64,000 nt of DNA from Candidatus Tectimicrobiota bacterium. Lineage in GTDB: Bacteria > JACPUC01. Under the pieces are notes generated by a model. It was not told the origin of the DNA and did no database searches. It saw only the letters and a list, made by a program, of their open reading frames with translations. How positions within the stretch are numbered: the first letter of the stretch is position 1; each line of letters begins with the position of its first letter. Location of the stretch: assembly GCA_016192455.1 (NCBI GenBank), contig JACPUC010000019.1:1-64000 (forward strand), written 5' to 3'. Both the position numbers and the translations under genes were made by a program. Positions 20,526-29,669 of the stretch are shown here, one piece after another.

Positions 20526-22823
20526 ATGCAGGTGGGAACGGACGAGCTTGCGGTGCTGGGGCGGCGCGTGCGCCGCATCGATGGGGTGGAGAAGGCGACC
20601 GGCCAGGCGCGCTACACGGCGGACCTGCGCCTGCCGCGCCTGCTGCACGGCAAGGTGGTGCGCAGCTCCGTGCCGCACGCCCGCATCCGCGCCATCGACC
20701 TCGGTCACGCCCGCAAGGTTCCCGGCGTTAAGGCGATCCTCACCGGCCTGGACCTCCCTGATCACCGCTTCGGCTTGATGGTCCAGGATCAGCGTCCCCT
20801 GGCGCGCGACAAGGTGCGCTTCATCGGTGATGAGGTGGCGGCGGTGGTGGCCTCCCACGCCGACGCCGCGGCCGAGGCGGCTGACCTCGTGCGCATCGAG
20901 TACGACGAGCTTCCCGCCGTCTACGACGTCTTCGAGGCCATGCAGCCGGAGGCGCCGCGCCTCCACGAGGTCGAGGGCAACGTCGCCTACCGTCTCGCCT
21001 TCCAGCGCGGCAACGTGGACGAGGCCCTGGCCGCCAGCGATGTGGTGGTAAGCGCTCGCTACCGCACCTCGGCGGTCCATCCCCTCCCCCTGGAGCCGAT
21101 GGTCTGCGTGGCTGAGCCGCACGCGGATGGACGGCTGACCATCTACACGCCCAACCAGAACATCTTTCTCGCCCGCGGCCACCTGGCGAAAGCCCTGCGC
21201 CTGCCCCTCGATCGCCTGCGCCTCGTCCAGCTTGCCATCGGGGGCGGCTTCGGCGCCAAGCTCGACATGCCGGTGCATGTGCAGGCGGCCGTCATGGCGC
21301 TGGCGGTGCGGCAGCCGGTGCGCCTCCTCCTCGACCGCCACGAAGATTTCTCCTGCACCATGGCGCGCGTGCCGATGACGGTGGACCTCACCCTCGGCGC
21401 CCGGCGCGACGGCACGCTGACGGCCAAGCGCCAGCGCATCATCGCCGACAACGGCGCCTACTCGAGCCACGCTCCGGCGATCCTGGCCTCCAGCTCGACG
21501 AAAGGGGACTCCCTCTACCGCGTGCGGAACGTCGCCTGCGAGGGGCTGCTCGTCTACACCAACAAGACGCCCACCGGCGCCTTCCGCGGCTACGGCAACC
21601 CGCAGCTCACCTTCGCGCTCGAGTCCCATATGGACGTGCTGGCGGAAGCCCTCGGCATCGATCCGGTCGAGCTGCGGCTGAAGAACGCCATGCGGCCCGG
21701 CGAGGTCTCGGTGCACGGTAACACCATCCACAGCGGCGGCGCCGAGGTCTGCCTGCGACGCGCCCTGCAGGTCCTGCCGCCTCTCCCGGAGGTGCGCGCC
21801 CCGCGCGGGCCGGGAGGGCGCCTGACCCGCCGCGGCCGCGGCGTCGCCTGCGGCATCCACGTCAGCGGGGCGCGCGGCTTCGTGAACTGGGACGGCGGGG
21901 CGGCTCAGATTCACCTCCACGAAGACGGCACGGCGCGGCTGCTGAACGGCGATGGAGAAATGGGACAGGGGAGCATGACGACGCTGGCGCAGATCGTCGC
22001 GGAAGAGCTTGGCCTCAAGACCGAGGACGTACGCGTCGCGCCGCCGGATACCGACACCTCGCCCTACGGTCTCGGCTCCTTCGCCAGTCGGCTCACCGTC
22101 ACTACCGGCCACGCGGTGCGCAACGCGGCCCGCGAAGTGCGGCGTCAGCTCTGCGACGTGGCCGCCGACGCCCTCGAGGTCTCCGCCGACGACCTGGAGT
22201 TCGTGGACCGTCGCATTCGGCTGCGGGGTTCGCCCCAGCATGGCATGAGCGTCGCCGACGCCGCCGCCCGCGCCGTCTTCAGGCAGGGGGGCGCGCCGAT
22301 CATGGGGCAAGGCGTGTACGACGCCCCCACCACCCTCGCCGACCCGGTCACCAAGTACGGCGACACCTCCAGCACCTACGTCTTCATGTGCCAGGTAGCG
22401 GACGTGGAGGTTGACCTTGAGACGGGGCGGGTGACGGTGCTCAACCTTTACTCCGCCCACGATATCGGCAAAGTCATGAATCCGCTCGGGGCGGAGGGCC
22501 AGGTGGAGGGCGGCGTCGCCCAGGGCCTGGGGTTCGCCCTCTCGGAAGAGGTGATCACGCAAGGGGGCAAAATCCAAAACGCCGACCTGACCGATTATCG
22601 CCTCCTCACCGCCCTTGACCTGCCGGCCATCGCCTACGACCTGCTGGAGACCAACGATCCCATTGGACCATACGGCGCCAAGGCCCTCGGCGAGACGCCG
22701 CTGGTGCCCACCGCGGCGGCGGTGGCAAACGCCGTGCGCGCCGCCACCGGGGTACGGATCAGCGAGCTGCCGCTCAGCCCGGCGCGCGTCCTCGCCGCCC
22801 TGCGCGCCGCTAAGCGGGGGTAG
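20526..22823 (+). CDS. Xanthine dehydrogenase-family molybdopterin-binding (large) subunit
   Basis: A 765-residue large subunit of a molybdenum hydroxylase (xanthine oxidase family; 4-hydroxybenzoyl-CoA reductase alpha is a close type). The N-terminal a/b-hammerhead domain starts LGRRVRRIDGVEKATG. The Mo-cofactor region has GGGFGAKLDM, GAFRGYGNPQ and NGDGEMGQGS. The catalytic glutamate is E723 in GAKALGE. The start at ATG 20526 was chosen because the conserved region begins just after it. The FAD-binding medium subunit and [2Fe-2S] small subunit that normally accompany it are absent on both sides. It follows the PaaK-like ligase by about 120 bp, so hydroxylation or reduction of an aryl-CoA is a reasonable inference. 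Confidence 0.88.
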   Translation: MQVGTDELAVLGRRVRRIDGVEKATGQARYTADLRLPRLLHGKVVRSSVPHARIRAIDLGHARKVPGVKAILTGLDLPDHRFGLMVQDQRPLARDKVRFIGDEVAAVVASHADAAAEAADLVRIEYDELPAVYDVFEAMQPEAPRLHEVEGNVAYRLAFQRGNVDEALAASDVVVSARYRTSAVHPLPLEPMVCVAEPHADGRLTIYTPNQNIFLARGHLAKALRLPLDRLRLVQLAIGGGFGAKLDMPVHVQAAVMALAVRQPVRLLLDRHEDFSCTMARVPMTVDLTLGARRDGTLTAKRQRIIADNGAYSSHAPAILASSSTKGDSLYRVRNVACEGLLVYTNKTPTGAFRGYGNPQLTFALESHMDVLAEALGIDPVELRLKNAMRPGEVSVHGNTIHSGGAEVCLRRALQVLPPLPEVRAPRGPGGRLTRRGRGVACGIHVSGARGFVNWDGGAAQIHLHEDGTARLLNGDGEMGQGSMTTLAQIVAEELGLKTEDVRVAPPDTDTSPYGLGSFASRLTVTTGHAVRNAAREVRRQLCDVAADALEVSADDLEFVDRRIRLRGSPQHGMSVADAAARAVFRQGGAPIMGQGVYDAPTTLADPVTKYGDTSSTYVFMCQVADVEVDLETGRVTVLNLYSAHDIGKVMNPLGAEGQVEGGVAQGLGFALSEEVITQGGKIQNADLTDYRLLTALDLPAIAYDLLETNDPIGPYGAKALGETPLVPTAAAVANAVRAATGVRISELPLSPARVLAALRAAKRG

Positions 22824-22855
22824 GCGGTTGGGGGGCAAATCGACGCCAGATGAAC

Positions 22856-22883
22856 GCGGGGCGAGGAGTGTTCCTCGCCCCGC
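22856..22883. terminator. Strong 12-bp hairpin downstream of the molybdenum hydroxylase gene
   Basis: Perfect inverted repeat GCGGGGCGAGGA-GTGT-TCCTCGCCCCGC, 33 bp after the stop. No T-run follows, so it could be a factor-assisted terminator or another palindromic intergenic element. Confidence 0.5.
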
Positions 22884-23083
22884 TGCGCGTTCCAGCCTCT
22901 TTCGGGCGCTCGCCACCTTACCGCAGCAACTCTTCCAGGTCCCGCACCTGCCTCCAACATAAGCGTCTACATAGTTGATTTCACATGGGGATGAGGTTGA
23001 CGGTCGCGCGGCCAGCGTCCCCCACCTCTGAGATCTCCGAGCCTCTGCGGTTAAGTGGATCGCACCGCGGAGACGCAGAGGAG

Positions 23084-23111
23084 GTAGGGGGGGGTCGCGA
23101 ACCGCCCTTAC
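23084..23111. repeat. Degenerate copy of the 28-bp palindromic repeat
   Basis: A diverged copy of the palindrome found intact at 29267-29294 and 53064-53091; one arm is damaged by extra G residues. It overlaps the end of another inverted repeat with arms near CCTCTGCG (about 23041) and CGCAGAGG (about 23075-23082). The 22824-23201 gap holds no gene. Confidence 0.55.
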
Positions 23112-23201
23112 GGGTAATGGGCTGAGAACCTGCTTGGAGAAAAGTGTACGCGTTGGTTTTCATGACCTTGCCGGGGGTCCGAAGGCCCATGGGGAACGGC
23201 C

Positions 23202-23615
23202 TCAGCCGACCGGCAGACGCGGCAGGCGCGCGGCATTCGCCATGGCGGCCTGACCCTCGCTGCGGCGGCTCAGCTCCTCGCGGCACGCGTCGACGGCGCG
23301 CAGGAACTCCGCCAGCCAGGTCTCTTCGGCCCTTCCCCCCACGCTCGCCAGGTAGCGTCGCAGCCGCTCACTCCCCTTCCTCAGCAGCTTCACCGCCGCG
23401 CCGGGTTGACCGCGCCGCAGCTTCACGCCCCCCGCGGCGAGCTGGATGAGGCCCTGGTAGAAGCTGCGCCGCGGCTCCGCCGCCGCCATCCAAACCTCCT
23501 CCCACGCCTCGTGCGCCTCGAAGTACTCCCCCGCGTTGAAGTGCGCCGCGCCGCGGCGGGCGGCTTCGCTGGTAAGGAGGCGCGAGAGCCTTATCCCTCC
23601 CTCCCGGTGAGCCAA
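23202..23615 (-). CDS. DUF309 domain protein
   Basis: A 137-residue protein with the DUF309 signature: FNAGEYFEAHEAWEEVW, then FYQGLIQLAAGGVKLRRG. The family is small, alpha-helical and of unknown function, with a conserved E-H-E-x-W-E cluster. Residues after about 115 are low-complexity and probably not part of the fold. It lies 12 bp downstream of the FAD oxidoreductase stop-to-start junction on the same strand and is likely co-transcribed. Confidence 0.8.
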   Translation of the reverse strand: MAHREGGIRLSRLLTSEAARRGAAHFNAGEYFEAHEAWEEVWMAAAEPRRSFYQGLIQLAAGGVKLRRGQPGAAVKLLRKGSERLRRYLASVGGRAEETWLAEFLRAVDACREELSRRSEGQAAMANAARLPRLPVG

Positions 23616-23627
23616 CGCCGCCTCCCC

Positions 23628-24977
23628 TCACGCCGCCGGCGCGAAGCGCTCCTTGATCAGGCCGGCGACGATCTGCGCATTGCGGGCGCAGCCGTCGCTG
23701 CCGCTGAAGCCGCGCGGCACCGAGGCGTCGCCGCAGAAGAAGAGGTTGGGCAGCGGCGATTGCGGGTCGATGACGAAGCCGGGAATGGTGTTCATTATGG
23801 GGCGGGACTTGTGGTAGAGGCGCACGGTGAGCACCTCGCACTCGCGCTCGAACTCCGGCACCTGCTCCCTTAAGTCTTCGAGCACGAGGCGCCGCTCCAG
23901 CTCGCGGTCGACGTTCTCATGGCTGCCCGGCTCGACGATCTGTAGCGTCAGGTAATAGTAGACTCCCGGCGGCGACAGGCTGCGGTCGAGCTGGTTCATC
24001 ATCTCGATCTGCCCCAGGCGGCGCGTCTCCACCATCGGCAGGAAGCAGATGCAGCCGTCGAAATCGAAGAGCTTCTTCTCGCTGACGAAGATGACCTCCA
24101 TGCCGGCGGCGGGGCGCAGGGTGCGACGCATCTCCGCCAGGTATTCCGGCGCGAAGCGATCCTCGCCGACGAGCGCCACGGTGTCGCGCGGCGGGATGTT
24201 GCTGATGACCACCTGGGCCTGCACTTCGACGGAGCGCCCCTCGACGTCGAAGACGACGCCGTCGACCCGCCCGTTGCTCGCGGTGATCTCGACCGCCTTC
24301 GCCCCCTTGACGATGGCGCCGCCGCGCCCCTCGATGGCCGAGGCGAGCATGTGGTGCAAGGTGATGACGCCCCCCTTCACCCAGCCGTAGGGAAAGCTGG
24401 GGGAGTTCTTCATGGTGTGGATGGCGGTGCCGGCGGGCATTTCGTTTGCGCCGGCGCTCGACAGGTTGGCGGCGATGGCCCAGAAGAAGCCGCGGATGAG
24501 CTGGTTATCCGTGCACTGCGCGATCCACTCCTCGAGGGTCAGGTTGTCCGGCGGCTCGTTTCCTTGCAGGGCGTCGTAGACCATCGAGGTGACGCGCTCG
24601 GCCTCCTCGGCGCTGCGGGCCATCTCGCGGATGATCGTCTTCAGGCCGCCGCGCTGCGGCATGATGACGTCCCGCCCGCCGAAGCGGTACTTCAGCGGAA
24701 TCTCCGGCTCCAGCAGCGGCGCCTGCGGCAGCCCGACCTCCTGCAGCACCTGGTAGAAGTAACGGTTGGAGCAGTAGACGTTGCCGCCGGTGTTGAGCAG
24801 GTAGTCGTCTTTGAAGCGGTGCGTGCTGAAGCGCCCGCCGAGGAGCTGCAGCTTCTCCGCCACCAGCACCCGGTAGCCGGCGTTCGCCAACAAGGCGGCG
24901 CTGCACATGCCGCCCACGCCGGAACCGATGATGACGACGTCGTATCTGGAAGAGAGGTTGGCGGGAAGCGTGGTCAT
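23628..24977 (-). CDS. CrtI-like NAD(P)/FAD-dependent oxidoreductase
   Basis: A 449-residue flavoprotein of the phytoene-desaturase/amine-oxidase superfamily. It has an N-terminal dinucleotide fold (VVIIGSGVGGMCSAALLANAG), the following GG-doublet (LLGGRFSTHRF) and a C-terminal FAD motif (FFCGDASVPRGFSGSDGCARNA). Carotenoid partners (crtB, crtE) are absent, so it may act on another polyunsaturated or cyclic substrate, or as a ring reductase/isomerase. It is in the catabolic region, probably in one unit with the DUF309 gene. Substrate unknown. Confidence 0.75.
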   Translation of the reverse strand: MTTLPANLSSRYDVVIIGSGVGGMCSAALLANAGYRVLVAEKLQLLGGRFSTHRFKDDYLLNTGGNVYCSNRYFYQVLQEVGLPQAPLLEPEIPLKYRFGGRDVIMPQRGGLKTIIREMARSAEEAERVTSMVYDALQGNEPPDNLTLEEWIAQCTDNQLIRGFFWAIAANLSSAGANEMPAGTAIHTMKNSPSFPYGWVKGGVITLHHMLASAIEGRGGAIVKGAKAVEITASNGRVDGVVFDVEGRSVEVQAQVVISNIPPRDTVALVGEDRFAPEYLAEMRRTLRPAAGMEVIFVSEKKLFDFDGCICFLPMVETRRLGQIEMMNQLDRSLSPPGVYYYLTLQIVEPGSHENVDRELERRLVLEDLREQVPEFERECEVLTVRLYHKSRPIMNTIPGFVIDPQSPLPNLFFCGDASVPRGFSGSDGCARNAQIVAGLIKERFAPAA

Positions 24978-25013
24978 CGGGCTGCGTTCTCTTTTCCTGA
25001 TTCAGGTAAGGTG

Positions 25014-25073
25014 CGAGGGAGCAGTGCCCCCTCGCGCACCCCTTTTACGCGAGCTGCTTTGCAGCTCGCGGTG
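25014..25073. repeat. Intergenic palindromic repeat, copy 2
   Basis: Near-identical to the copy at 4725-4789, with the same CCTCGCGCACCCCTTTTACG core and both hairpins; the second loop reads TTT instead of TGC. It lies between two minus-strand genes. Confidence 0.7.
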
Positions 25074-25104
25074 CAAGCGCGCGCCTGCGCAATTTTCCAG
25101 CGTG

Positions 25105-26109
25105 CTACTTCCCCTTGAAGTACGGCACCACCTGCTTGGCGATCAACTCCAGAGATTTCTGCGGGTCGGGACCGGGTTCGAGGAAGCAGAAGTGCTGCAC
25201 GCCGGCGTTGATCAGCGCCTCGGTCTGGGCGATGAACTCCTTGGTGTTGCCGCAGACCGAGAAGCTGGCGATGCTGCGCTCGGAGATGTGCTTCGACGCC
25301 TCGGCGAGCTGTCCCTTATAGAAGAGCGCCTCCACCGTGTCGAGCTCGGACCTCTCGATGCCGGCCACCTTGTCGAGCGGCTTCAGATTGTGGAGGACGA
25401 TGGGAAGGACGCGCCGAGCATGGGCGATCGCCTCGTCCTTGTTGTCGGAGATGGCGATGAGCGGGCTGACGCCGATGTCCACCTTGGCGGCATTGCGGCC
25501 GGCGCGCGCCGCTCCGATCTTGATGTTTTCGCGCACCTCCGCCATGTGGAACGGCATGGCGCAGAAGGCCAGCTCGGCCTCGTCGCACAGTTCGCCGGCA
25601 AGCTGGATCATCTTCGGGCCGCGCGTGCCCAGGATGATGCGCAGCTCCGGGCGCAGCACCGGCCAGCGCAGGAAGGCGTTTTCGGTGAGGGTGAAGACCT
25701 CGCCGCGGAAGGGCTTCTTCTCCCCCCGCAGGTAGTGCCGCACCACCTGGATGAACTCGCGCACCGCCTGCATCGGTTTCGGCATCTTCACGCCCATGAG
25801 CTGGTGCGACGAGTCCTGTCCCCGCCCCACTTCGAGCACCGCCCGTCCGTTCGACACCCGGTCGAGGAGCGAGAGGTTCTTCGCCGTGTCGCTGGGGTGG
25901 CGGATGTAGGGGTGCGTCAGCCCCGGCCCCACGGTGATCTTCTGCGTGTTGTCGGCGATGGCGAAGAGCACCGGCCACATCGGCACGTCGAGGGTGAAGT
26001 CGTCGGCGATGGAGACCTCATCGACGCCCGCCGCCTCCATCATCTGCGCGACGCGGATGAACTCCTTCAGCGGACGCCAATGGATGAATCGGACGGAGAA
26101 CTTCACCAT
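25105..26109 (-). CDS. Luciferase-like (LLM class) oxidoreductase, F420/FMN type
   Basis: A 334-residue TIM-barrel protein of the bacterial luciferase/methylene-H4MPT reductase superfamily. Recognisable parts are VDEVSIADDF, ITVGPGLTHPYIRHP, the LDRVSNGRAVLEVGRG signature and ILGTRGPKMIQLAGE. Members with this signature often use F420, others FMN; the sequence alone does not settle it. It sits between the CrtI-like gene and the second CoA ligase on the same strand, so a role in the same catabolic route is plausible. No F420 synthesis gene is in the window. Confidence 0.8.
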   Translation of the reverse strand: MVKFSVRFIHWRPLKEFIRVAQMMEAAGVDEVSIADDFTLDVPMWPVLFAIADNTQKITVGPGLTHPYIRHPSDTAKNLSLLDRVSNGRAVLEVGRGQDSSHQLMGVKMPKPMQAVREFIQVVRHYLRGEKKPFRGEVFTLTENAFLRWPVLRPELRIILGTRGPKMIQLAGELCDEAELAFCAMPFHMAEVRENIKIGAARAGRNAAKVDIGVSPLIAISDNKDEAIAHARRVLPIVLHNLKPLDKVAGIERSELDTVEALFYKGQLAEASKHISERSIASFSVCGNTKEFIAQTEALINAGVQHFCFLEPGPDPQKSLELIAKQVVPYFKGK

Positions 26110-26272
26110 GGCAAGGAACCTCCAGAGTTACGGGATCGGCCAATCCAGAAGACGTTGCATGTCTCGGAACGCCACGGGCAGAGCGCGCCTCTGAGGAGGC
26201 CAGGGGCCGGCTCGGCACGCCGACATGGCGGGCGACTCCGCGGCGCCTCGGCGCAGGTCGGGCCAGCCATGC

Positions 26273-27682
26273 CTACGATGTCCGCGCCAGCCCCTCCTGG
26301 CGCTGATCCTTCCAGCGGCGCGGCTTCCAGTCGAAGCGCTCGACGCTGCCGGGGGGGACCTCGTTGATCACCATGCTCACCTGGGTGCGGTTCTTGATCT
26401 CGGCGCTCATCTCCCGCATCAGGTCCTGCTTGCGCGCCGCGTTTGTGACCTCCGGCTTGAACTCCAGGCTGATCTCGACGCGCTCCGCCCCCTGGCCGTC
26501 CAGGTAGACGCGGCCGTTGTACTCGTCCGCCTCGGGGTACGAGAAGATAACGTTATCGACCGCCGACGGCCAGACGTTCGCCCCCTTGATCTTCATCATG
26601 TCGTCGTAACGCGACACGGCGCCCACCAGGAGGCCGTCCATGGTGCGGCCGCTGGAGCAGTTGCGCGGCTCGATGAGGGTGACGCGGTCGCCGGTGCGGA
26701 AGCGGATAAGCGGCGACGACTCGCGGCTGAACGTGGTGATCACCGCCTCGCCCTCCTCGCCGTAGCCCACTTGCTCGCCGCTGTCGGGGTCGATGACCTC
26801 CATGAGAGTGGCGTACTCCGGCATGTGCAGGACGCCGCGCTCGCCGTTGCGCACCGCGCCGCAGCCGGCGCAGGTGTAGGCGAAGTAGCTGCCCTGCTGC
26901 GTCGAGCCGTACATCTCATGGATCGGCTTGCGCCAAATCTCGCGCATGCTCTCCGCCCAGGCGACGGGGAAGGCTTCGGTCGACACGGTGATGGCCTTCA
27001 GCTTCGGGAAGTCGCGCGCGGGGTCCAGGCCGATCTCGCGGCAGAGGGTGGTGAGGCGCGTCAGGTAGGCGGGCGCGGTGAGCAGGTAGTGGGCGCCGAA
27101 GTCGCGCATGAAGCGCAGCTTCGTCTTGCCGTCGTAGAGCGCCAGGGGCAGCAGGACGCTGCCGTAGAGGCGCATCCCCTCCGCCGTGCACTGCCCCGCC
27201 GAGGAGGTGGTGAAGGGATACGTCAGGGCGCAGATGTCCCCCGGTTCGATGCCGATCCAGCGCACGCAGGTGGCCACGCCGCTGCCTTCGTAGATGCAGT
27301 CGTTCTCCGTCAGGCCGTAGATTTCCTGCCCCAGGCCGGTGGTGCCGCTGGTGGTGTGAATCTTGCGCAGGCGCTCGGGCGGCACGCCGAGGCGGGTGCC
27401 GAAGGGCGGGTTCGTCTCTTGATCGGCCAGCAGGTCCTGTTTGGTGATGAAGGGGACGTGGCGGCGGAACTCCTCCAGACTCGTGAGGCGCGTCACGTCC
27501 ACCTCGGCGGCGGTGAAGCGCCGTTGGTAGAAGTCGTTCGTGGCGGCGACGCGGCGCAGGAAGGCCAGCAGGCGATCAAGCTGCAAACGCAGCAGCTCGC
27601 CGCGCGGCAGGCGCTCGTACTCCTCGTGGTAGACGTAGGTCGGCAGGTCGATGTGCTTGACGTCGATCGCTCCCCTGGTCAT
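26273..27682 (-). CDS. Phenylacetate-CoA ligase (PaaK)-like AMP-forming ligase, copy 2
   Basis: A 469-residue paralogue of the gene at 18994-20406, with the same motif order: HTTSGTTGLGQE, VSTEAFPVAW, HEMYGSTQQG, RFRTGDRVTL and [20 protein letters not shown] CxxC pair recurs at the same place (YTCAGCGA). The two are alike from end to end but clearly diverged, so they probably have different substrates. It is transcribed towards the luciferase-like gene and diverges from the Liv-type binding protein at 27879, suggesting linked uptake and activation of an organic acid. This is inference. Confidence 0.85.
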   Translation of the reverse strand: MTRGAIDVKHIDLPTYVYHEEYERLPRGELLRLQLDRLLAFLRRVAATNDFYQRRFTAAEVDVTRLTSLEEFRRHVPFITKQDLLADQETNPPFGTRLGVPPERLRKIHTTSGTTGLGQEIYGLTENDCIYEGSGVATCVRWIGIEPGDICALTYPFTTSSAGQCTAEGMRLYGSVLLPLALYDGKTKLRFMRDFGAHYLLTAPAYLTRLTTLCREIGLDPARDFPKLKAITVSTEAFPVAWAESMREIWRKPIHEMYGSTQQGSYFAYTCAGCGAVRNGERGVLHMPEYATLMEVIDPDSGEQVGYGEEGEAVITTFSRESSPLIRFRTGDRVTLIEPRNCSSGRTMDGLLVGAVSRYDDMMKIKGANVWPSAVDNVIFSYPEADEYNGRVYLDGQGAERVEISLEFKPEVTNAARKQDLMREMSAEIKNRTQVSMVINEVPPGSVERFDWKPRRWKDQRQEGLARTS

Positions 27683-27878
27683 GGGGCAACCTCACGCTCG
27701 TTGCCAGGATGCTTGCCTTGCTGGTATGATAAGCGGCGCATGTGTCTCCACGACAGTGAACAGGAACGCGGCGATCCGTTGTACGGATTTTCCATCTTTG
27801 ACCGCGTACCGTCAAGCGCCTGGGCACGACCGGTGCCGCGGCGCTGCCACTCCAGCTTGAAGGAAGGGAGGAACGCCT

Positions 27879-29066
27879 ATGGCACCATCACGTCATCCGT
27901 ACCGCACGACGCTCTCAATCGTGGCGCTTTTCCTGCTCGTGCTCATCGGGCTTGCCGCGCGGCCGGCGGCGGCGAAGCTCGAAGGCAAGGAGGTGAAGAT
28001 CGGCGTCATCAACCAGGTCAGCGGCCGCTTCGCCGCCTTCGGGAAAGACTCCGAGGTCGGCTTCAAGATGGCCATGGAGCGGCTCGAGAAGATGGGAGGC
28101 ATGGGCGGCCTGCCGGTGAACTTCGTCTTCTGTGATGACGCCAGCAAGTCCGACGAGGCCATCGCCTGCGTCCGCAAGCTCGCCAACTCCGACAAGGTGC
28201 TGGCAATCATCGGCCCGTTCCTGAGCGCCTCGTGCAAGGTGGCCTTCCCCGTCGCGGAGCGGCTGGGCATCGTGGCCATCTCCCATGCCTCGGCGGCGCC
28301 GGGTCTGGCCGCGCCGTACAAATTCGCTTTCCGCGCCGCTCTCACCAGCGACAAGCTCAACGCCCCAACCTTCGCCTTGTGGGCGAAGAAGAACCCCACC
28401 GTGAAGACCCTCGTCTACCTCTGGGACAACTCCGACGTGGTCTACAAGGGCGAGCACGACGGCGTCTTCCCGGACCTCTTCAAGAAGCACGGCATGCAGG
28501 TCCTCGACGACATCACCTTCGGGCCGGCGGACATCGACTTCTCGGCCCAGGTGACGCGCGCCAAGGCGAAGAACCCCACTGGCATCATCGTCACGGCGAG
28601 CTACTCCCAGGGCGCCAACGTGGTGCGCGAGATTCGCCGCCAGGGGATGACGCAGCCGATCTACGGGGGCATCGGCATCTCGAGCCCGGAGTTCATCCGC
28701 CAGGCCGGCAAGTCGGCGGAAGGGGTGGTGAACGCGCAGGCGTTCTGGCCGGGCAACCCCGACCCGAAGGTGAAGGGGTTTGTGGACGAATACACCAAGC
28801 GGCATGAAGGCAAGCCCCCCCCCATGTACGCCGCCGCCGCCTATGACCTGATGTTCATGATGAAGAAAGTCATCGAGGAGGGAGGGGTGACGAACCGCCC
28901 CGCCGACCTGCAGGCGGATCGCGACCGCATCCGCGCCGGCTTCGCCAAGATGAAGAACTACCCCAGCCTGGCCGGCAATGTCTCCTTCAACGAGGATGGG
29001 GACGTGGTGCAGGAGGAGCCGGTGCCCCTCGTGGTGAAGGACGGCTTCTGGGCGAAGTACGAGTAA
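27879..29066 (+). CDS. ABC transporter substrate-binding protein, branched-chain amino acid (LivJ) type
   Basis: A 395-residue periplasmic binding protein of the type I fold. A signal peptide is clear: basic start, hydrophobic stretch SIVALFLLVLIGLAA, cleavage near AAA-K. The mature part begins VKIGVINQVSGRFAAFGKD and contains IGPFLSASCKVAFPVAERLG. The start follows a GAAGGAAGGGA ribosome site. No cognate permease or ATPase genes are adjacent, so it is an orphan binding protein. Homologues in catabolic clusters bind aromatic acids as well as amino acids. Confidence 0.88.
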   Translation: MAPSRHPYRTTLSIVALFLLVLIGLAARPAAAKLEGKEVKIGVINQVSGRFAAFGKDSEVGFKMAMERLEKMGGMGGLPVNFVFCDDASKSDEAIACVRKLANSDKVLAIIGPFLSASCKVAFPVAERLGIVAISHASAAPGLAAPYKFAFRAALTSDKLNAPTFALWAKKNPTVKTLVYLWDNSDVVYKGEHDGVFPDLFKKHGMQVLDDITFGPADIDFSAQVTRAKAKNPTGIIVTASYSQGANVVREIRRQGMTQPIYGGIGISSPEFIRQAGKSAEGVVNAQAFWPGNPDPKVKGFVDEYTKRHEGKPPPMYAAAAYDLMFMMKKVIEEGGVTNRPADLQADRDRIRAGFAKMKNYPSLAGNVSFNEDGDVVQEEPVPLVVKDGFWAKYE

Positions 29067-29161
29067 GGTCGGTCGCTGAGCGTGGCTAGTTGTGGTGTCT
29101 CACAACTTCGCTGACAAACTTAATGTGGAGGAGGCATTGGTAAAGAGGTTTCTTGTGAAGG

Positions 29162-29224
29162 AACCACGGATATACACTGATGAACACTGATGGTATCCGT
29201 GTGTATCCGTGTCCATCAGTGGTT
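29162..29224. repeat. Inverted repeat built from ATCCGTG/CACGGAT units
   Basis: A hairpin-forming element with outer arms ACCACGGAT and ATCAGTGGT and internal alternating ACACTGATG / TATCCGTGT units. It is not coding. The whole 29067-29444 gap is made of such intergenic elements, including G+A-rich and T+C-rich inverted arms near 29330-29360 and 29410-29440. Confidence 0.6.
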
Positions 29225-29266
29225 CATTCTCAGGACCCTTGTTCCCCCACGCCCCCAGTCCTTTTT

Positions 29267-29294
29267 GTAGGGGCGGTTCGCGAACCGCCCCTAC
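29267..29294. repeat. 28-bp perfect palindromic repeat, copy A
   Basis: A perfect palindrome with arms GTAGGGGCGGTTCG and CGAACCGCCCCTAC. An identical copy is at 53064-53091 and a damaged one at 23084-23111. Behaves like a dispersed intergenic palindromic element. Confidence 0.85.
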
Positions 29295-29444
29295 GATGAG
29301 GGGTGGGCCTGCCTGTGCGTTGCACGCAGACAGGCGAGGGGGCGCGGCTCCCTCGCGGCACCATAGGGTGTAACTTCGGAGACACTCTATCGTTGTGGTG
29401 AACTGCTTGGGCGAGGGAGGAGTGGCCTCCCTCGCCCCCTCTGT

Positions 29445-29669
29445 TTGCGACAGCTCGGCTTGGGCAGCGCCGCCGACCCCTCGATCCTCGGCCGCGTCGG
29501 CTCCAAGGCCGGCATCGACGCCGCCAAGCCCGCGCCCCCCGAGCCCTACCTAATCCCCACCATGTTCCCCGACAACGAGATGCGCCGCATTAAACTCACC
29601 GATTTCGTCCCCAAGGAGCGCCTGGAACAGGTGCCCGATGCGTTTCGGAAGGGGGAGGAGGGGGAGTGA
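29445..29669 (+). pseudogene. C-terminal remnant of a UbiD-like decarboxylase
   Basis: The frame encodes a tail containing LGSAADPSILGRVGSKAGID, followed by a proline-rich stretch. It resembles the end of UbiD-family (de)carboxylases, where a GSK-x-GIDAT motif precedes the C-terminal helix. Nothing upstream continues the protein: the 5' side is replaced by repeat elements, and the only start is a TTG inside them. I read it as the surviving 3' end of a deleted gene. UbiD-type enzymes carboxylate or decarboxylate aromatic acids, matching the neighbouring ligases. Family assignment is moderate. Confidence 0.45.

Noticed and set aside
20136-22916. A 926-codon open frame antisense to the molybdenum hydroxylase gene
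   Set aside because: Same effect: it follows the third-position GC of the real gene and has no recognisable motif.
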